Below are positions 1-7,793 of a stretch of 64,000 bases of DNA, piece after piece (position 1 is the first letter of the stretch; every line of letters starts with the position of its first letter). A program made the position numbers and the translations under genes. Source of the stretch: Geoalkalibacter sp. (GTDB taxonomy: Bacteria; Desulfobacterota; Desulfuromonadia; Desulfuromonadales; Geoalkalibacteraceae); assembly GCF_030605225.1 (NCBI RefSeq), contig NZ_JAUWAV010000009.1, positions 1 through 64,000 on the forward strand, read 5' to 3'. The notes below the pieces were generated by a model that worked only from the letters and a program-made list of their open reading frames with translations, did not search any database and was not told the DNA's origin.

Positions 1-230
1 GGGGCACAAAAGGCAAGAAAAACCCAAGGAAAAGGCTTGTCAAAGAGAAAAAACGGCAAAAAATGGATCTGAATTAACCGAAAAAACTTCCCTCGGGAAA
101 AAAGTCCGATGGGTAGGGGAGTTTTTCAACGACCTGTTAGAGTTCTGGCGCAAAGATGATTGAAATGCCCTGGCCATTGTGGTAAAAAGCGAAGTTCACA
201 CGAAAGCGGGGCGGGTTTTGCCCACTCCTT

Positions 231-250
231 GCTCCGGGAAGGCCCGGGGC
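231..250 (+). promoter_or_regulatory. Hairpin in the rpsF leader
   Basis: Eight-base arms GCTCCGGG and CCCGGGGC close on an AAGG loop, and the structure ends 12 bases before the rpsF Shine-Dalgarno (GAGGAG, 262-267). In many bacteria the rpsF leader carries an RNA structure bound by the S6:S18 dimer for feedback control. Position and stability fit that role, but I cannot confirm the characteristic CCG bulge. The preceding bases 1-230 are A-rich leader with no gene I can support. Confidence 0.4.
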
Positions 251-278
251 TATTAACCCGAGAGGAGAAATGTCGGTC

Positions 279-647
279 ATGAGAAGTTATGAAACCATGT
301 TCATCGTCCACCCCGATGTGGTCGGTGACGAGCTCAAGGCCCTGGTGGAGAAATTCAAGGGGGTCATCGTCGACCAGGGCGGCGAGGTCGTTCGCGTCGA
401 CGAGTGGGGCACCCGCACCCTGGCCTACCCTATCCAGAAGCTCAACCGCGGATCCTATTTCATCTTTTACTTCGAGGCGGGTTCCGACATGGTCGCCGAA
501 CTCGAGCGGCGCCTGCGGATCGACGACAAGATCCTGCGCTTTTGCTCCCTGCGGCTTGAGCGGGGCTTCCCCCAGCCGGCTGGCGCCGACAAGGGCCTGG
601 TCCCCGCCGAGGGCGAAGCGGCCGTCGAGGAAGAAGTCGAAGATTAA
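279..647 (+). CDS. rpsF: Small ribosomal subunit protein S6
   Basis: This is ribosomal protein S6, which binds 16S rRNA in the platform as a heterodimer with S18. The N-terminus MRSYETMFIVHPD and the central segment GTRTLAYPIQKLNRG are typical of the family. The last 20 or so residues are an acidic tail, as in many S6 proteins. I chose the ATG at 279 because it begins at the conserved MRxYE and lies 11 bases from GAGGAG. An ATG at 270 is in frame but only 2 bases from that site. Next come rpsR, a DUF2232 gene and rplI, the usual S6-S18-L9 cluster. A stable hairpin sits just upstream. Confidence 0.95.
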   Translation: MRSYETMFIVHPDVVGDELKALVEKFKGVIVDQGGEVVRVDEWGTRTLAYPIQKLNRGSYFIFYFEAGSDMVAELERRLRIDDKILRFCSLRLERGFPQPAGADKGLVPAEGEAAVEEEVED

Positions 648-677
648 TTCCCTTATTGAAATTGGAGAATAAAGACC

Positions 678-923
678 ATGGCTGCACCCAAGAGACGTTT
701 TGGCCGGCGCAAAGTGTGCCGTTTCTGTGCCGATAAGGAAGTTCAAATCGATTACAAGAAGACCGATACCCTGCGGGCCTTTGTTTCCGAGCGCGGCAAA
801 ATCGTGCCCCGTCGGATTACCGGCACCTGCGCGCCGCATCAGCGTGTTCTGACCGAGGCGATCAAGCGCGCGCGCATGGTGGCGCTGCTGCCCTACTCGT
901 CCTCTCATTCGCTGGTGGATTGA
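678..923 (+). CDS. rpsR: Small ribosomal subunit protein S18
   Basis: Ribosomal protein S18 (81 aa) is the S6 partner in the 30S platform. It contains KVCRFCADK and TGTCAPHQR, so it keeps the cysteine pair and the Cys/His pair of the zinc-binding (C+) form of S18. The core [24 protein letters not shown] is typical, as is the basic C-terminal helix. GGAG at 663-666 precedes the ATG. It lies 30 bases after rpsF in the same transcription unit. Confidence 0.96.
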   Translation: MAAPKRRFGRRKVCRFCADKEVQIDYKKTDTLRAFVSERGKIVPRRITGTCAPHQRVLTEAIKRARMVALLPYSSSHSLVD

Positions 924-956
924 CAGGCGGCGCACGCTGATTCCGCGCGACGGGTC

Positions 957-1886
957 ATGGAGCAAAGAACTCTGCTAATTTTCGGCGCGGCCCTGCTGTC
1001 CACGGCATTTTTTCTGGGCGGTCAGTATGTTGCGCCTTTGGCGCTCATCTTCAATCTGTTCGGCCCCGCTCCCGCCGCCTATGCGCATATGCGCCAGGGG
1101 CCTCTGTCCGGATTGGCGGTCATCGCCCTGAGCAGCACCCTGCTGCTGTTGTTGCTGCCGCCGGTTCTCACCCTGGGTTTTTTGCTGCAATACGGCGTCG
1201 TGGCATTTTTTGTTCCATTTTTTCTGCGGCGGGGTCATTCCTGGGATCGTGCCTTGGTCCTGACGGTCTGGGCGGGCATCGCCATCGCCCTGCCCCTATT
1301 GCTGGCCGTCGCCCAGGGACAGGGCCTGAGTCCCGGTGAAATGGTGCGGCAGGAAGGTCATCAGGTCATCAGCCGGGCACTTCAGTTCTATGACGAAGGC
1401 CAACTTCCGGCTCAGGAGCGTGAGGCTCTGGAACAAACACTCTCGGCGCTGGCCGAGGTGTTCGTGCGGATCTATCCCGCGGTGACCATCGTGCTGCTCG
1501 GCGTGCTGGCCGCAGTGGTCATTTTGCTGCTGCATGCCTTCGCCAAGGGGCGCTATCTCATACCCGGGCCTGCCTTCGCGCAGTGGAAAGCGCCTGAAGT
1601 GCTGATCTGGCCGGTGATTCTTGCCGGGTTCGCCCTGCTGCTCGAGCAGGCGACGATCAAGACCCTGGCATTGAACGTACTGGTGGTGCTGCTGCCGGTC
1701 TATTTTGCCCAGGGGCTGGCGGTCGTGACTCATTACCTGCGGCGCCGCATGGTTTCCCCCATGTTTCGCTCGCTGGTTTATTTTCTGATCTTTGTTCTCA
1801 ACCCCCTGCCCATGTTTGTCACCGCCATGGGGGTGTTCGACATTTGGATCGATTTTCGCAAACCTAAACTGGAAAAAACACCGTAA
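957..1886 (+). CDS. DUF2232 (YybS-like) membrane protein
   Basis: This 309-aa integral membrane protein has about eight hydrophobic helices (near residues 7-28, 30-50, 57-80, 95-115, 165-190, 210-235, 238-260 and 275-295). Size, topology and position between rpsR and rplI match the DUF2232/YybS family often found in this ribosomal cluster. Its function is not established; some relatives look like substrate-binding subunits of ECF transporters. The start is the ATG at 957, which has no good Shine-Dalgarno, suggesting translational coupling to rpsR 33 bases upstream. I rest the family call mainly on synteny and topology. Confidence 0.75.
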   Translation: MEQRTLLIFGAALLSTAFFLGGQYVAPLALIFNLFGPAPAAYAHMRQGPLSGLAVIALSSTLLLLLLPPVLTLGFLLQYGVVAFFVPFFLRRGHSWDRALVLTVWAGIAIALPLLLAVAQGQGLSPGEMVRQEGHQVISRALQFYDEGQLPAQEREALEQTLSALAEVFVRIYPAVTIVLLGVLAAVVILLLHAFAKGRYLIPGPAFAQWKAPEVLIWPVILAGFALLLEQATIKTLALNVLVVLLPVYFAQGLAVVTHYLRRRMVSPMFRSLVYFLIFVLNPLPMFVTAMGVFDIWIDFRKPKLEKTP

Positions 1887-1901
1887 TCCTGGAGGAGACC
1901 C

Positions 1902-2351
1902 ATGGAGGTTATACTCAAAGAAGCCGTGGAAGGGCTCGGCAATATCGGCGACATCGTGAAGGTGAAGCCGGGCTACGCCCGCAATTTTTTGGTTCCCAAG
2001 GGCCTGGCGACCGAGGCCAATCCCCGCAACGTGCGTGAACTCGAGCACCAGAAGCGCATGCTGCAGCGCAAACTGGAGAAACTGTCCAAGGACGCTCAGG
2101 CGCTCAAATCTCGCATCGAGGCCTTGACCTGTTCGTTCTCGCTGCTCGCGGGCGATGAGGGCAAGCTCTTCGGATCGGTCACCAGCATGGATCTTGAAAA
2201 AAAGCTGACCGATGCCGGCATCGACATCGAGCGCAAGAAGATTCAGCTGCCCGAGCCCATCAAGCATGTCGGTGAATTTGAGGTGCCGGTGCGCCTCAAT
2301 GCCGGCGTCGTGGCGAAGATCAAGGTCAACGTGGCCGCGGCCGCTGAGTAA
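1902..2351 (+). CDS. rplI: Large ribosomal subunit protein L9
   Basis: Ribosomal protein L9 (149 aa) has two domains joined by a long helix and binds 23S rRNA at the base of the L1 stalk. The N-terminal domain carries MEVILKEAVEGLGNIGDIV and the signature GYARNFLVPKGLA. A charged helix follows at residues 41-75, then a C-terminal domain ending KVNVAAAAE. TGGAGGAG precedes the ATG. It closes the S6-S18-DUF2232-L9 unit, because an intrinsic terminator follows 20 bases after the stop codon. Confidence 0.96.
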   Translation: MEVILKEAVEGLGNIGDIVKVKPGYARNFLVPKGLATEANPRNVRELEHQKRMLQRKLEKLSKDAQALKSRIEALTCSFSLLAGDEGKLFGSVTSMDLEKKLTDAGIDIERKKIQLPEPIKHVGEFEVPVRLNAGVVAKIKVNVAAAAE

Positions 2352-2370
2352 TCGGTTCTCGGAAAAACCC

Positions 2371-2400
2371 AGGGACGGTCGCTGTCGGCCGTCCCTTTTT
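2371..2400 (+). terminator. Intrinsic terminator after rplI
   Basis: Arms GGGACGG (2372-2378) and CCGTCCC (2389-2395) enclose a ten-base loop and are followed by TTTTTC. It separates the ribosomal cluster from dnaB. dnaB begins only 24 bases later without an obvious promoter, so read-through probably supplies part of its transcription. Confidence 0.8.
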
Positions 2401-2423
2401 CTTTCCTCCTGCTTCGGTCGTTC

Positions 2424-3791
2424 ATGGAAGAGGTCAGCGCCCATCGTTTGCCGCCCCAGAGTCTTGAAGCGGAAATGTCCGTGCTCGGCGGCATTCTGCT
2501 CGATGAGCAAGCCCTGGACCGGGTTTTGGAGATTTTGCGGCCTGAAGATTTTTATCGGGAAAGCCACCGCAAGATTTTTGAAAGTCTCATCGACCTGTCG
2601 GAAAAAAACGAGCCGGCCGATCTGGTCACCCTCGCGGCCAACCTGCAAAGCCGTCAAGCGCTCGAAGCGGTGGGCGGACACGCCTATCTCGCCACTTTGG
2701 TGGATTACGTCCCCACCGCCGCCAACATTGTGTATTACTGTCGGCTGGTCAAGGAAAAGGCGATTGCCCGCCATTTGATTTCCGTCGCCACCGACATCGC
2801 CACCTCGGGATATGCAGGCGGCAGCATCGAGCAGATTCTTGATCAGGCGGAAAAAGCGATTTTCGAGATCGCCGAAAACCGCACTCGGCCCAGTTACTTT
2901 TCCGTCCGCGACATCCTCAAGGACACCTTCAAGAACATCGAGAAGCTCTACGAGCGCAAGGAACTGGTCACCGGCGTTCCCACCGGCTACACCGATCTCG
3001 ACAAGATGACCGCCGGTCTTCAGCCGGGAGATCTGGTCATCATCGCGGGACGACCCTCCATGGGCAAGACCGCCTTTTGTCTCAATGTCGCCGAGTACGC
3101 CGCGGTGAAAAGCGAACGGCGCACGCCCTGCCTGATTTTCTCCCTGGAGATGGGCAAGGAGCAGCTGGTGCAGCGTTTGTTGTGTTCCGTGGCGCGGGTC
3201 GACGCCAGCCGCATGCGCACCGGCAACCTCGGTGATTCGGATTGGCCCAAGCTGACCGATGCCGCCAGCCAGCTGAGCAGCGCCAAAATTTATATCGACG
3301 ACACGCCGGCGATCACGGTTCTCGAACTGCGTTCCAAGGCGCGCCGCCTCAAGGCCCAGGAGGACATCGGCCTGATCGTCGTCGATTATCTGCAACTCAT
3401 GCGCGGCAGCAACCCCGAGAGCCGCCAGCAGGAAATTTCGGAAATCTCGCGGTCTCTCAAGGCGTTGGCCAAGGAGCTGAGCGTGCCGGTGGTCGCCTTG
3501 TCGCAGCTCAACCGCTCTTTGGAAAACCGCACGGACAAGCGGCCGATCATGGCCGATCTGCGCGAATCGGGGGCCATCGAGCAGGACGCCGATGTCATCA
3601 TGTTCGTCTACCGCGACGAAGTTTATTGTCCCCACTGCAAGAAGCACGAGGAGTGCGGCGAAAATCATCGGGGCGCCGCCGAAATCATCATCGGCAAACA
3701 GCGCAACGGTCCCATCGGTTCCGTCAACCTGGCTTTTCGCGGCGAATTCACGCGCTTTGAAAACCTGGCCCGCCACGATGAGCGTTTCTGA
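2424..3791 (+). CDS. dnaB: Replicative DNA helicase DnaB
   Basis: DnaB is the hexameric ATPase that unwinds DNA at the replication fork. The 455-aa length is normal. The N-terminal domain (about 10-115) carries the usual SLEAEMSVLGGILLD segment. The RecA-like domain (about 180-455) has Walker A GRPSMGKTAF, Walker B LIVVDYLQLM and the arginine-finger region GKQRNGPIG. Residues 402-411 hold an unusual cysteine/histidine loop (CPHCKKHEEC) just before that region. No clear Shine-Dalgarno precedes the ATG at 2424, but the family N-terminus fits this start. Following the S6-S18-L9 cluster is a common bacterial arrangement. Confidence 0.96.
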   Translation: MEEVSAHRLPPQSLEAEMSVLGGILLDEQALDRVLEILRPEDFYRESHRKIFESLIDLSEKNEPADLVTLAANLQSRQALEAVGGHAYLATLVDYVPTAANIVYYCRLVKEKAIARHLISVATDIATSGYAGGSIEQILDQAEKAIFEIAENRTRPSYFSVRDILKDTFKNIEKLYERKELVTGVPTGYTDLDKMTAGLQPGDLVIIAGRPSMGKTAFCLNVAEYAAVKSERRTPCLIFSLEMGKEQLVQRLLCSVARVDASRMRTGNLGDSDWPKLTDAASQLSSAKIYIDDTPAITVLELRSKARRLKAQEDIGLIVVDYLQLMRGSNPESRQQEISEISRSLKALAKELSVPVVALSQLNRSLENRTDKRPIMADLRESGAIEQDADVIMFVYRDEVYCPHCKKHEECGENHRGAAEIIIGKQRNGPIGSVNLAFRGEFTRFENLARHDERF

Positions 3792-3805
3792 TTCAGCACA
3801 CTGAA

Positions 3806-3836
3806 AAGGCCCCGTGGATCTCTCCGCCGGGGCCTT
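3806..3836. terminator. Bidirectional terminator between dnaB and ntrC-like gene
   Basis: Arms AAGGCCCCG (3806-3814) and CGGGGCCTT (3828-3836) form a nine-base stem between two convergent genes. Flanking T-rich sequence lies on the plus side and A-rich sequence on the other side. Confidence 0.75.
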
Positions 3837-3862
3837 GCTCTTCCCAGACCTTTTCTTTTTCT

Positions 3863-5296
3863 TCAGCCTTCCTTGCTGATTTCAATTCCCAGAGTCTGAA
3901 TCTTTTTGCGCAAGGTGTTGCGATTGATGCCGAGAATTTCCGCGGTCCTGACCTGGTTGCCGCGGGTTTTTTCGAGGACGATGCGAATCAGCGGCCGCTC
4001 CATCTGGTGCAGCACCATTTCGTAGAGATTGTTGAGCTCCTGCACCTCGATGGCGCCGATGGCATTGCGCAGCTTGTTGGTGATCAGCGTTTCCAGGGAG
4101 CAGTCGGCGGACTCATTCTCGGACTCTCCCTGGACGGGGAAATCCTCCGGCGTCAACAGAGGGTTAGGGGAGAGCAGGGCGGCGCGCTGGATGGTGTTCT
4201 CAAGTTCGCGCACATTGCCGGGCCAGTTGAAGGCGGCCAATCGCTGATAGGCTTCGGGGGTGCAGCCCAGGGCGGCGGTGCCGAGCTTTTCCCGAGCGCT
4301 CTGAATGAAATAATCGACCAGCAGGGGAATGTCGTCGCGCCGCTCGCGCAAGGCAGGCAGGGCGATGGGTACGACGTTGAGGCGATAAAAGAGATCCTCG
4401 CGAAACTCACGGGCGCGCACCTTGTCCTTGAGATTCTGGTTGGTGGCGGCCACGATGCGCACATCGACGGGGATCGTGGCGGAGCCGCCGGTGCGGGTGA
4501 TCTCTTTTTCCTGCAGAACGCGCAGCAGCTTGGCCTGCAAATCCAGGGGCATATCGCCGATTTCGTCGAGAAACAGGGTGCCGCCGTTGGCCTGTTCAAA
4601 CTTGCCCATCTTGCGTTCGCCGGCGCCGGTAAAGGCGCCTTTTTCATGGCCGAACAATTCACTCTCGAGAAGTTCGCGGGGAATGGCCGCGCAGTTGATG
4701 GCGAGAAAGGGCTTGCCCAGGCGCGGGCTGTTGAAGTGAATCGCACGGGCGACCAGTTCCTTGCCGGTGCCGCTTTCCCCGGTGATCAGCACGGTGACGT
4801 CGGACGGGGCCACCTTGCCGAGAATCTTGTAAACCTCCTGCATGGGCTTGCTCTGGCCGATGATGGTGCGCTCGAGGCTGTATTGATCCTTGAGCTCGTT
4901 TTTCAATCGGCTGACCTCTCCGCTGATGTCCGTGGCCTTGCCGGCCTTGAGGATGATGGCGTCGATGGCATCGAGGTCGAAAGGTTTGGTGATGTAATCG
5001 TAGGCGCCGCGCTTCATGGCCTCCACGGCGTTTTTCATGGAGGATTCGGCGGTCATGATCACCACCAGGGTCTGGGGGGCCTCCTCCTGGAAGCGGCTGA
5101 GCAGGTCGAGTCCGCTGATGTCGGGCATCTTGACGTCGAGGATCGCCAGGTCATAGGTGTTCTTGCGAAACAGCCCGAGGGCCTCGTTGCCGTCCGCGGC
5201 GAGGTCGACCCGGATGCCTTTTTTGCTCAGGGCGCGCGACAGCACCCAGCGTATGCTCTCTTCGTCGTCAACGACCAGGATGCGTTCGATGGCCAT
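3863..5296 (-). CDS. NtrC-family sigma-54 response regulator
   Basis: This 477-aa protein has a receiver domain (residues 4-118; acidic pair at 10-11, phospho-acceptor D54 in ILDVKMPD, conserved lysine in YITKPFD). A sigma-54 AAA+ domain follows (about 145-370; Walker A GESGTGKE, the sigma-54 contact loop GAFTGA, Walker B LFLDEIGDM), then a Fis-type helix-turn-helix ending RNTLRKKIQTLG. It should activate sigma-54 promoters when phosphorylated by the kinase encoded 48 bases upstream. The dusB-kinase-regulator order is the classical nifR3-ntrB-ntrC arrangement. That favours NtrC itself, although the regulated targets are not visible here. Confidence 0.92.
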   Translation of the reverse strand: MAIERILVVDDEESIRWVLSRALSKKGIRVDLAADGNEALGLFRKNTYDLAILDVKMPDISGLDLLSRFQEEAPQTLVVIMTAESSMKNAVEAMKRGAYDYITKPFDLDAIDAIILKAGKATDISGEVSRLKNELKDQYSLERTIIGQSKPMQEVYKILGKVAPSDVTVLITGESGTGKELVARAIHFNSPRLGKPFLAINCAAIPRELLESELFGHEKGAFTGAGERKMGKFEQANGGTLFLDEIGDMPLDLQAKLLRVLQEKEITRTGGSATIPVDVRIVAATNQNLKDKVRAREFREDLFYRLNVVPIALPALRERRDDIPLLVDYFIQSAREKLGTAALGCTPEAYQRLAAFNWPGNVRELENTIQRAALLSPNPLLTPEDFPVQGESENESADCSLETLITNKLRNAIGAIEVQELNNLYEMVLHQMERPLIRIVLEKTRGNQVRTAEILGINRNTLRKKIQTLGIEISKEG

Positions 5297-5344
5297 GGCA
5301 GGTGGACTCTCTTTCAGAATAAGGTCGGAAGCCGAAAATATAAA

Positions 5345-6454
5345 TCAGCGATAAAAGGGCAGCGAAACGGTGAACGTCGATCCCTGCCCGGCTTGGCTCT
5401 CGACTTTGAGAAAGCCGCGGTGTTCGCTCACGATTTTCTGGCAGATCGGCAAGCCCAGGCCCCCACCGCGATTCTTGGTGGTGTAGAAGGGCGTGAAGAT
5501 CTGTTCCATCTGGGCGGGCGTCATCCCTTTGCCGTCATCGCGGATTTCGACTTCGATAAAGGGCACGGGACGATCTCCCGGCTGGTTGAGGTGGTATTCC
5601 GAGGCGACCCGCGTGCTGATTTCCACCGTGCCTTGCTGATCGAGAGCCTCGACGGCGTTTTTGATGAGATTGAGAAACAGTCGGGTCAGAAGGTTTTCGT
5701 CGCCGCGGATGGGCGGAATGCTCGGATCCAGGCGCAGGACAAAGCTCAGATCGCGAGTGCGCGCCGCTTCGCGCTGAAACAGCACGATGTCGCCGAGCAA
5801 CTTGCCGAGATCAACCTCGCCCATGACGGGTTGTCGAGGGCTGGAGAGGTCCATGAGCTCTTCAATGATGCCGTTGACCCGCTCGACCTCGCGGGTCATG
5901 ATCCGCGTGTATTCCTTGAGTCGGCTGTCCTCGGTGATTTCGCGGTCGAGCAGTTGGGCCGCGCCCTTGATGCCGCTCAGGGGATTTTTGATCTCGTGGG
6001 CGAGTCCGGCCGCCATGGTCCCGATCATGGAAAGCCGATCGGCATGACGTACCGCCTCCTCCAGTTCCCGCACCCGGGTCAGATCGCGCAGGATCAGGAC
6101 CACGCCTTCCTGCAAGCCGCTGCTGGTCAGCAGCGGCGATACCGAAACGCTGACCGGGATCGGCGGCGCCGAGGGGCGCTGCAGCAGGCTGTCCTCGAAA
6201 TTGACGAAGGCGCGTCCCTCCCGCAGGGCGGAGCGGATGAGGGAGACCAGGGTGACTTGCCCCTGAAAAAGTTCCTCGAAGGAGCGCCCCAGGCACTGGC
6301 GGCGCGACACCCCGGTGCATACCTCGGCCGCCGGGTTGAACAGACTGACGACGCCTCTTTGATCAAGGGCCACGACCGCGTCCTCGACATTTTCCACGAC
6401 GCGCACATAAAGCTGGAGATCCAGGGATTCCAGAAGGTTTTCCGCAGGGGACAT
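5345..6454 (-). CDS. NtrB-like PAS histidine kinase
   Basis: This soluble sensor kinase (369 aa) has a PAS domain (about 15-120), a HisKA dimerisation domain with phospho-acceptor H-box AHEIKNPLSGIKG, and a HATPase domain with N-box LFLNLIKNAVEAL and G-boxes DDGKGM and GGGLGLPI. No membrane segment is present, consistent with a cytoplasmic NtrB that signals nitrogen status. The open frame extends 5' over dusB. I start at the ATG at 6454 (MSPAENLLESL) because it clears the dusB stop by 5 bases and sits 11 bases after GGAG. Its partner is the NtrC-like protein immediately downstream. Confidence 0.9.
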   Translation of the reverse strand: MSPAENLLESLDLQLYVRVVENVEDAVVALDQRGVVSLFNPAAEVCTGVSRRQCLGRSFEELFQGQVTLVSLIRSALREGRAFVNFEDSLLQRPSAPPIPVSVSVSPLLTSSGLQEGVVLILRDLTRVRELEEAVRHADRLSMIGTMAAGLAHEIKNPLSGIKGAAQLLDREITEDSRLKEYTRIMTREVERVNGIIEELMDLSSPRQPVMGEVDLGKLLGDIVLFQREAARTRDLSFVLRLDPSIPPIRGDENLLTRLFLNLIKNAVEALDQQGTVEISTRVASEYHLNQPGDRPVPFIEVEIRDDGKGMTPAQMEQIFTPFYTTKNRGGGLGLPICQKIVSEHRGFLKVESQAGQGSTFTVSLPFYR

Positions 6455-6459
6455 GGACG

Positions 6460-7413
6460 TCAGGACTCCGCGAGGTAAAAGGCACGGGTCGTTTCCCGCA
6501 ATGCTTCGATGGACGTGCTGTTGTTGACGAGGGCGCGGTAGGCTGCCGCGCCGTTGAGTCCCCGGGAATACCAGCACAGATGCTTGCGCATTTCACCCAG
6601 CGTGCGCCTTGGACCGAAAAGATCCAGGTGCAGTTCGAAATGCCGCAGGGCGATTTCGAGTCGCTCCTCGGACGTAGGCAAGGGGGACTGCGCATCGCGG
6701 TTCAGGCTGTCGCGCAGCAACCAGGGATTTCCGTAGCCGCCGCGCGCGACCATGACCGCGTCGCAACCCGTTTGCGCCTGCATGGCGTGTACATCGGCGG
6801 CGCTGAAAATGTCGCCGCTGCCGATGACCGGAATGCGAAGCCGCTTTTTCAAGCTAGCGATATGCTCCCATGCGGCCTTGCCGCCAAACCCTTCGGCGCG
6901 CGTGCGCGGGTGCAGGGTGATGGCGTCGGCGCCTTCTTCCTGCGCGATGCGGCCGATCTCCAAAAAGTTGATGGAGTTCGCGTCCCAACCCGAGCGGATT
7001 TTGACCGTCAGGGGACGCGCGGTGACGCAGCGCACGGCGCGAACGATACGGGCCACTCGTAGGGGCTCGCGCAGCAAGGCTGATCCCGCGCCGCCACGCA
7101 CCACCTTTTTCACCGGACAGCCCATGTTGATATCCAGCAGGGCCCCATCGTCTTCCACCAGTGACGCGGCGCGCGCCAGAATGTCCGGCTCGGCCCCGAA
7201 CAGCTGTACCGCCAGGGGCTGCTCTTGAGCGCTGGAGCGCAGCAGTTCCCGCGTCCGCTGCCCATCAAAGAGAAGACCGTTGGCGCTCACCATTTCGCTG
7301 AAGACCAGGCCGGCGCCAAAGTCCTTGGCGATTCGGCGAAAAGGCAAGTCGCTGATGCCGGCCATGGGGGCCAGAAACACATGGTTGGAGAGGGTGAGGG
7401 AGCCGATGCGCAT
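6460..7413 (-). CDS. dusB: tRNA-dihydrouridine synthase DusB/NifR3
   Basis: This FMN-dependent enzyme reduces specific uridines in the tRNA D-loop. The start MRIGSLTLSNHVFLAPMAGI matches the family N-terminus, so I place it at the ATG at 7413 despite a weak ribosome site; the frame continues upstream. Family marks include the catalytic cysteine in NMGCPVKKV, the RGGAGSALL loop, KIRSGWD, and the FMN-phosphate region VMVARGGYGNPW. The length (317 aa) is normal. It is the first gene of a minus-strand operon with the ntrBC-like pair. In alphaproteobacteria the same gene is called nifR3 and shares an operon with ntrBC. Confidence 0.93.
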   Translation of the reverse strand: MRIGSLTLSNHVFLAPMAGISDLPFRRIAKDFGAGLVFSEMVSANGLLFDGQRTRELLRSSAQEQPLAVQLFGAEPDILARAASLVEDDGALLDINMGCPVKKVVRGGAGSALLREPLRVARIVRAVRCVTARPLTVKIRSGWDANSINFLEIGRIAQEEGADAITLHPRTRAEGFGGKAAWEHIASLKKRLRIPVIGSGDIFSAADVHAMQAQTGCDAVMVARGGYGNPWLLRDSLNRDAQSPLPTSEERLEIALRHFELHLDLFGPRRTLGEMRKHLCWYSRGLNGAAAYRALVNNSTSIEALRETTRAFYLAES

Positions 7414-7490
7414 AGAATGACAGGTTGGTTTTGCACAAATTTTGCGCATGGTAGCATGGCCAACCGATCTGGCCAAGGGAAAAAACCTTC

Positions 7491-7557
7491 TTGCGGACTC
7501 CGTCTGAATACTGTATACATTATTTGGCTTGACAATGGCGGACCTGATTGTTAAAAA
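7491..7557 (+). promoter_or_regulatory. Two candidate gltA promoters with a TGTATACA palindrome
   Basis: Two promoter-like pairs lie in the 380-base gap between dusB and gltA. P1 is TTGCGG (7491-7496), a 17-base spacer and TATACA (7514-7519). P2 is TTGACA (7529-7534), a 17-base spacer and TAAAAA (7552-7557). The palindrome TGTATACA (7512-7519) covers the P1 -10 and lies within CTGTATACATTATTT (7511-7525), which recurs exactly at 49934-49948. Either promoter would leave a leader of about 230-270 bases before gltA. I see no gene in the remaining gap (7414-7490 and 7558-7793). Confidence 0.55.
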
Positions 7558-7793
7558 TCAGAACGATATTTGGGATAAAATATTGGTTAAAGAATTGATC
7601 TGGGCCATTCGGATCACCATTCGTTTTTCTCTGTAAAACATTGTTTTTCTTTTCCGGATTTAGGCGGTCGCAAGCGGTAGCGGCTGTTTTCGAATCGTTT
7701 CGGGAGTTCTTCCGGTCGGCGTCGGGCGCAGGCCGGAAGGGCTGGTCGATGGGACCATTCTCATCGTAAATTAAATGGAAAAGGAGAGAGAGC

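Noticed and set aside
1296-3776. Long open frame on the minus strand across DUF2232, rplI and dnaB
   Set aside because: It is antisense to well-supported genes, has low-complexity H/D/G-rich translation with no domain, and is a codon-bias artefact of GC-rich DNA.
4007-6478. An 823-codon plus-strand frame opposite ntrC and ntrB
   Set aside because: It shadows two clear genes; its H/G/A-rich translation has no family features.
7431-7446. Sigma-54-like sequence TTGCACAAATTTTGCG near dusB
   Set aside because: The invariant GG of the -24 element is absent (TG instead).
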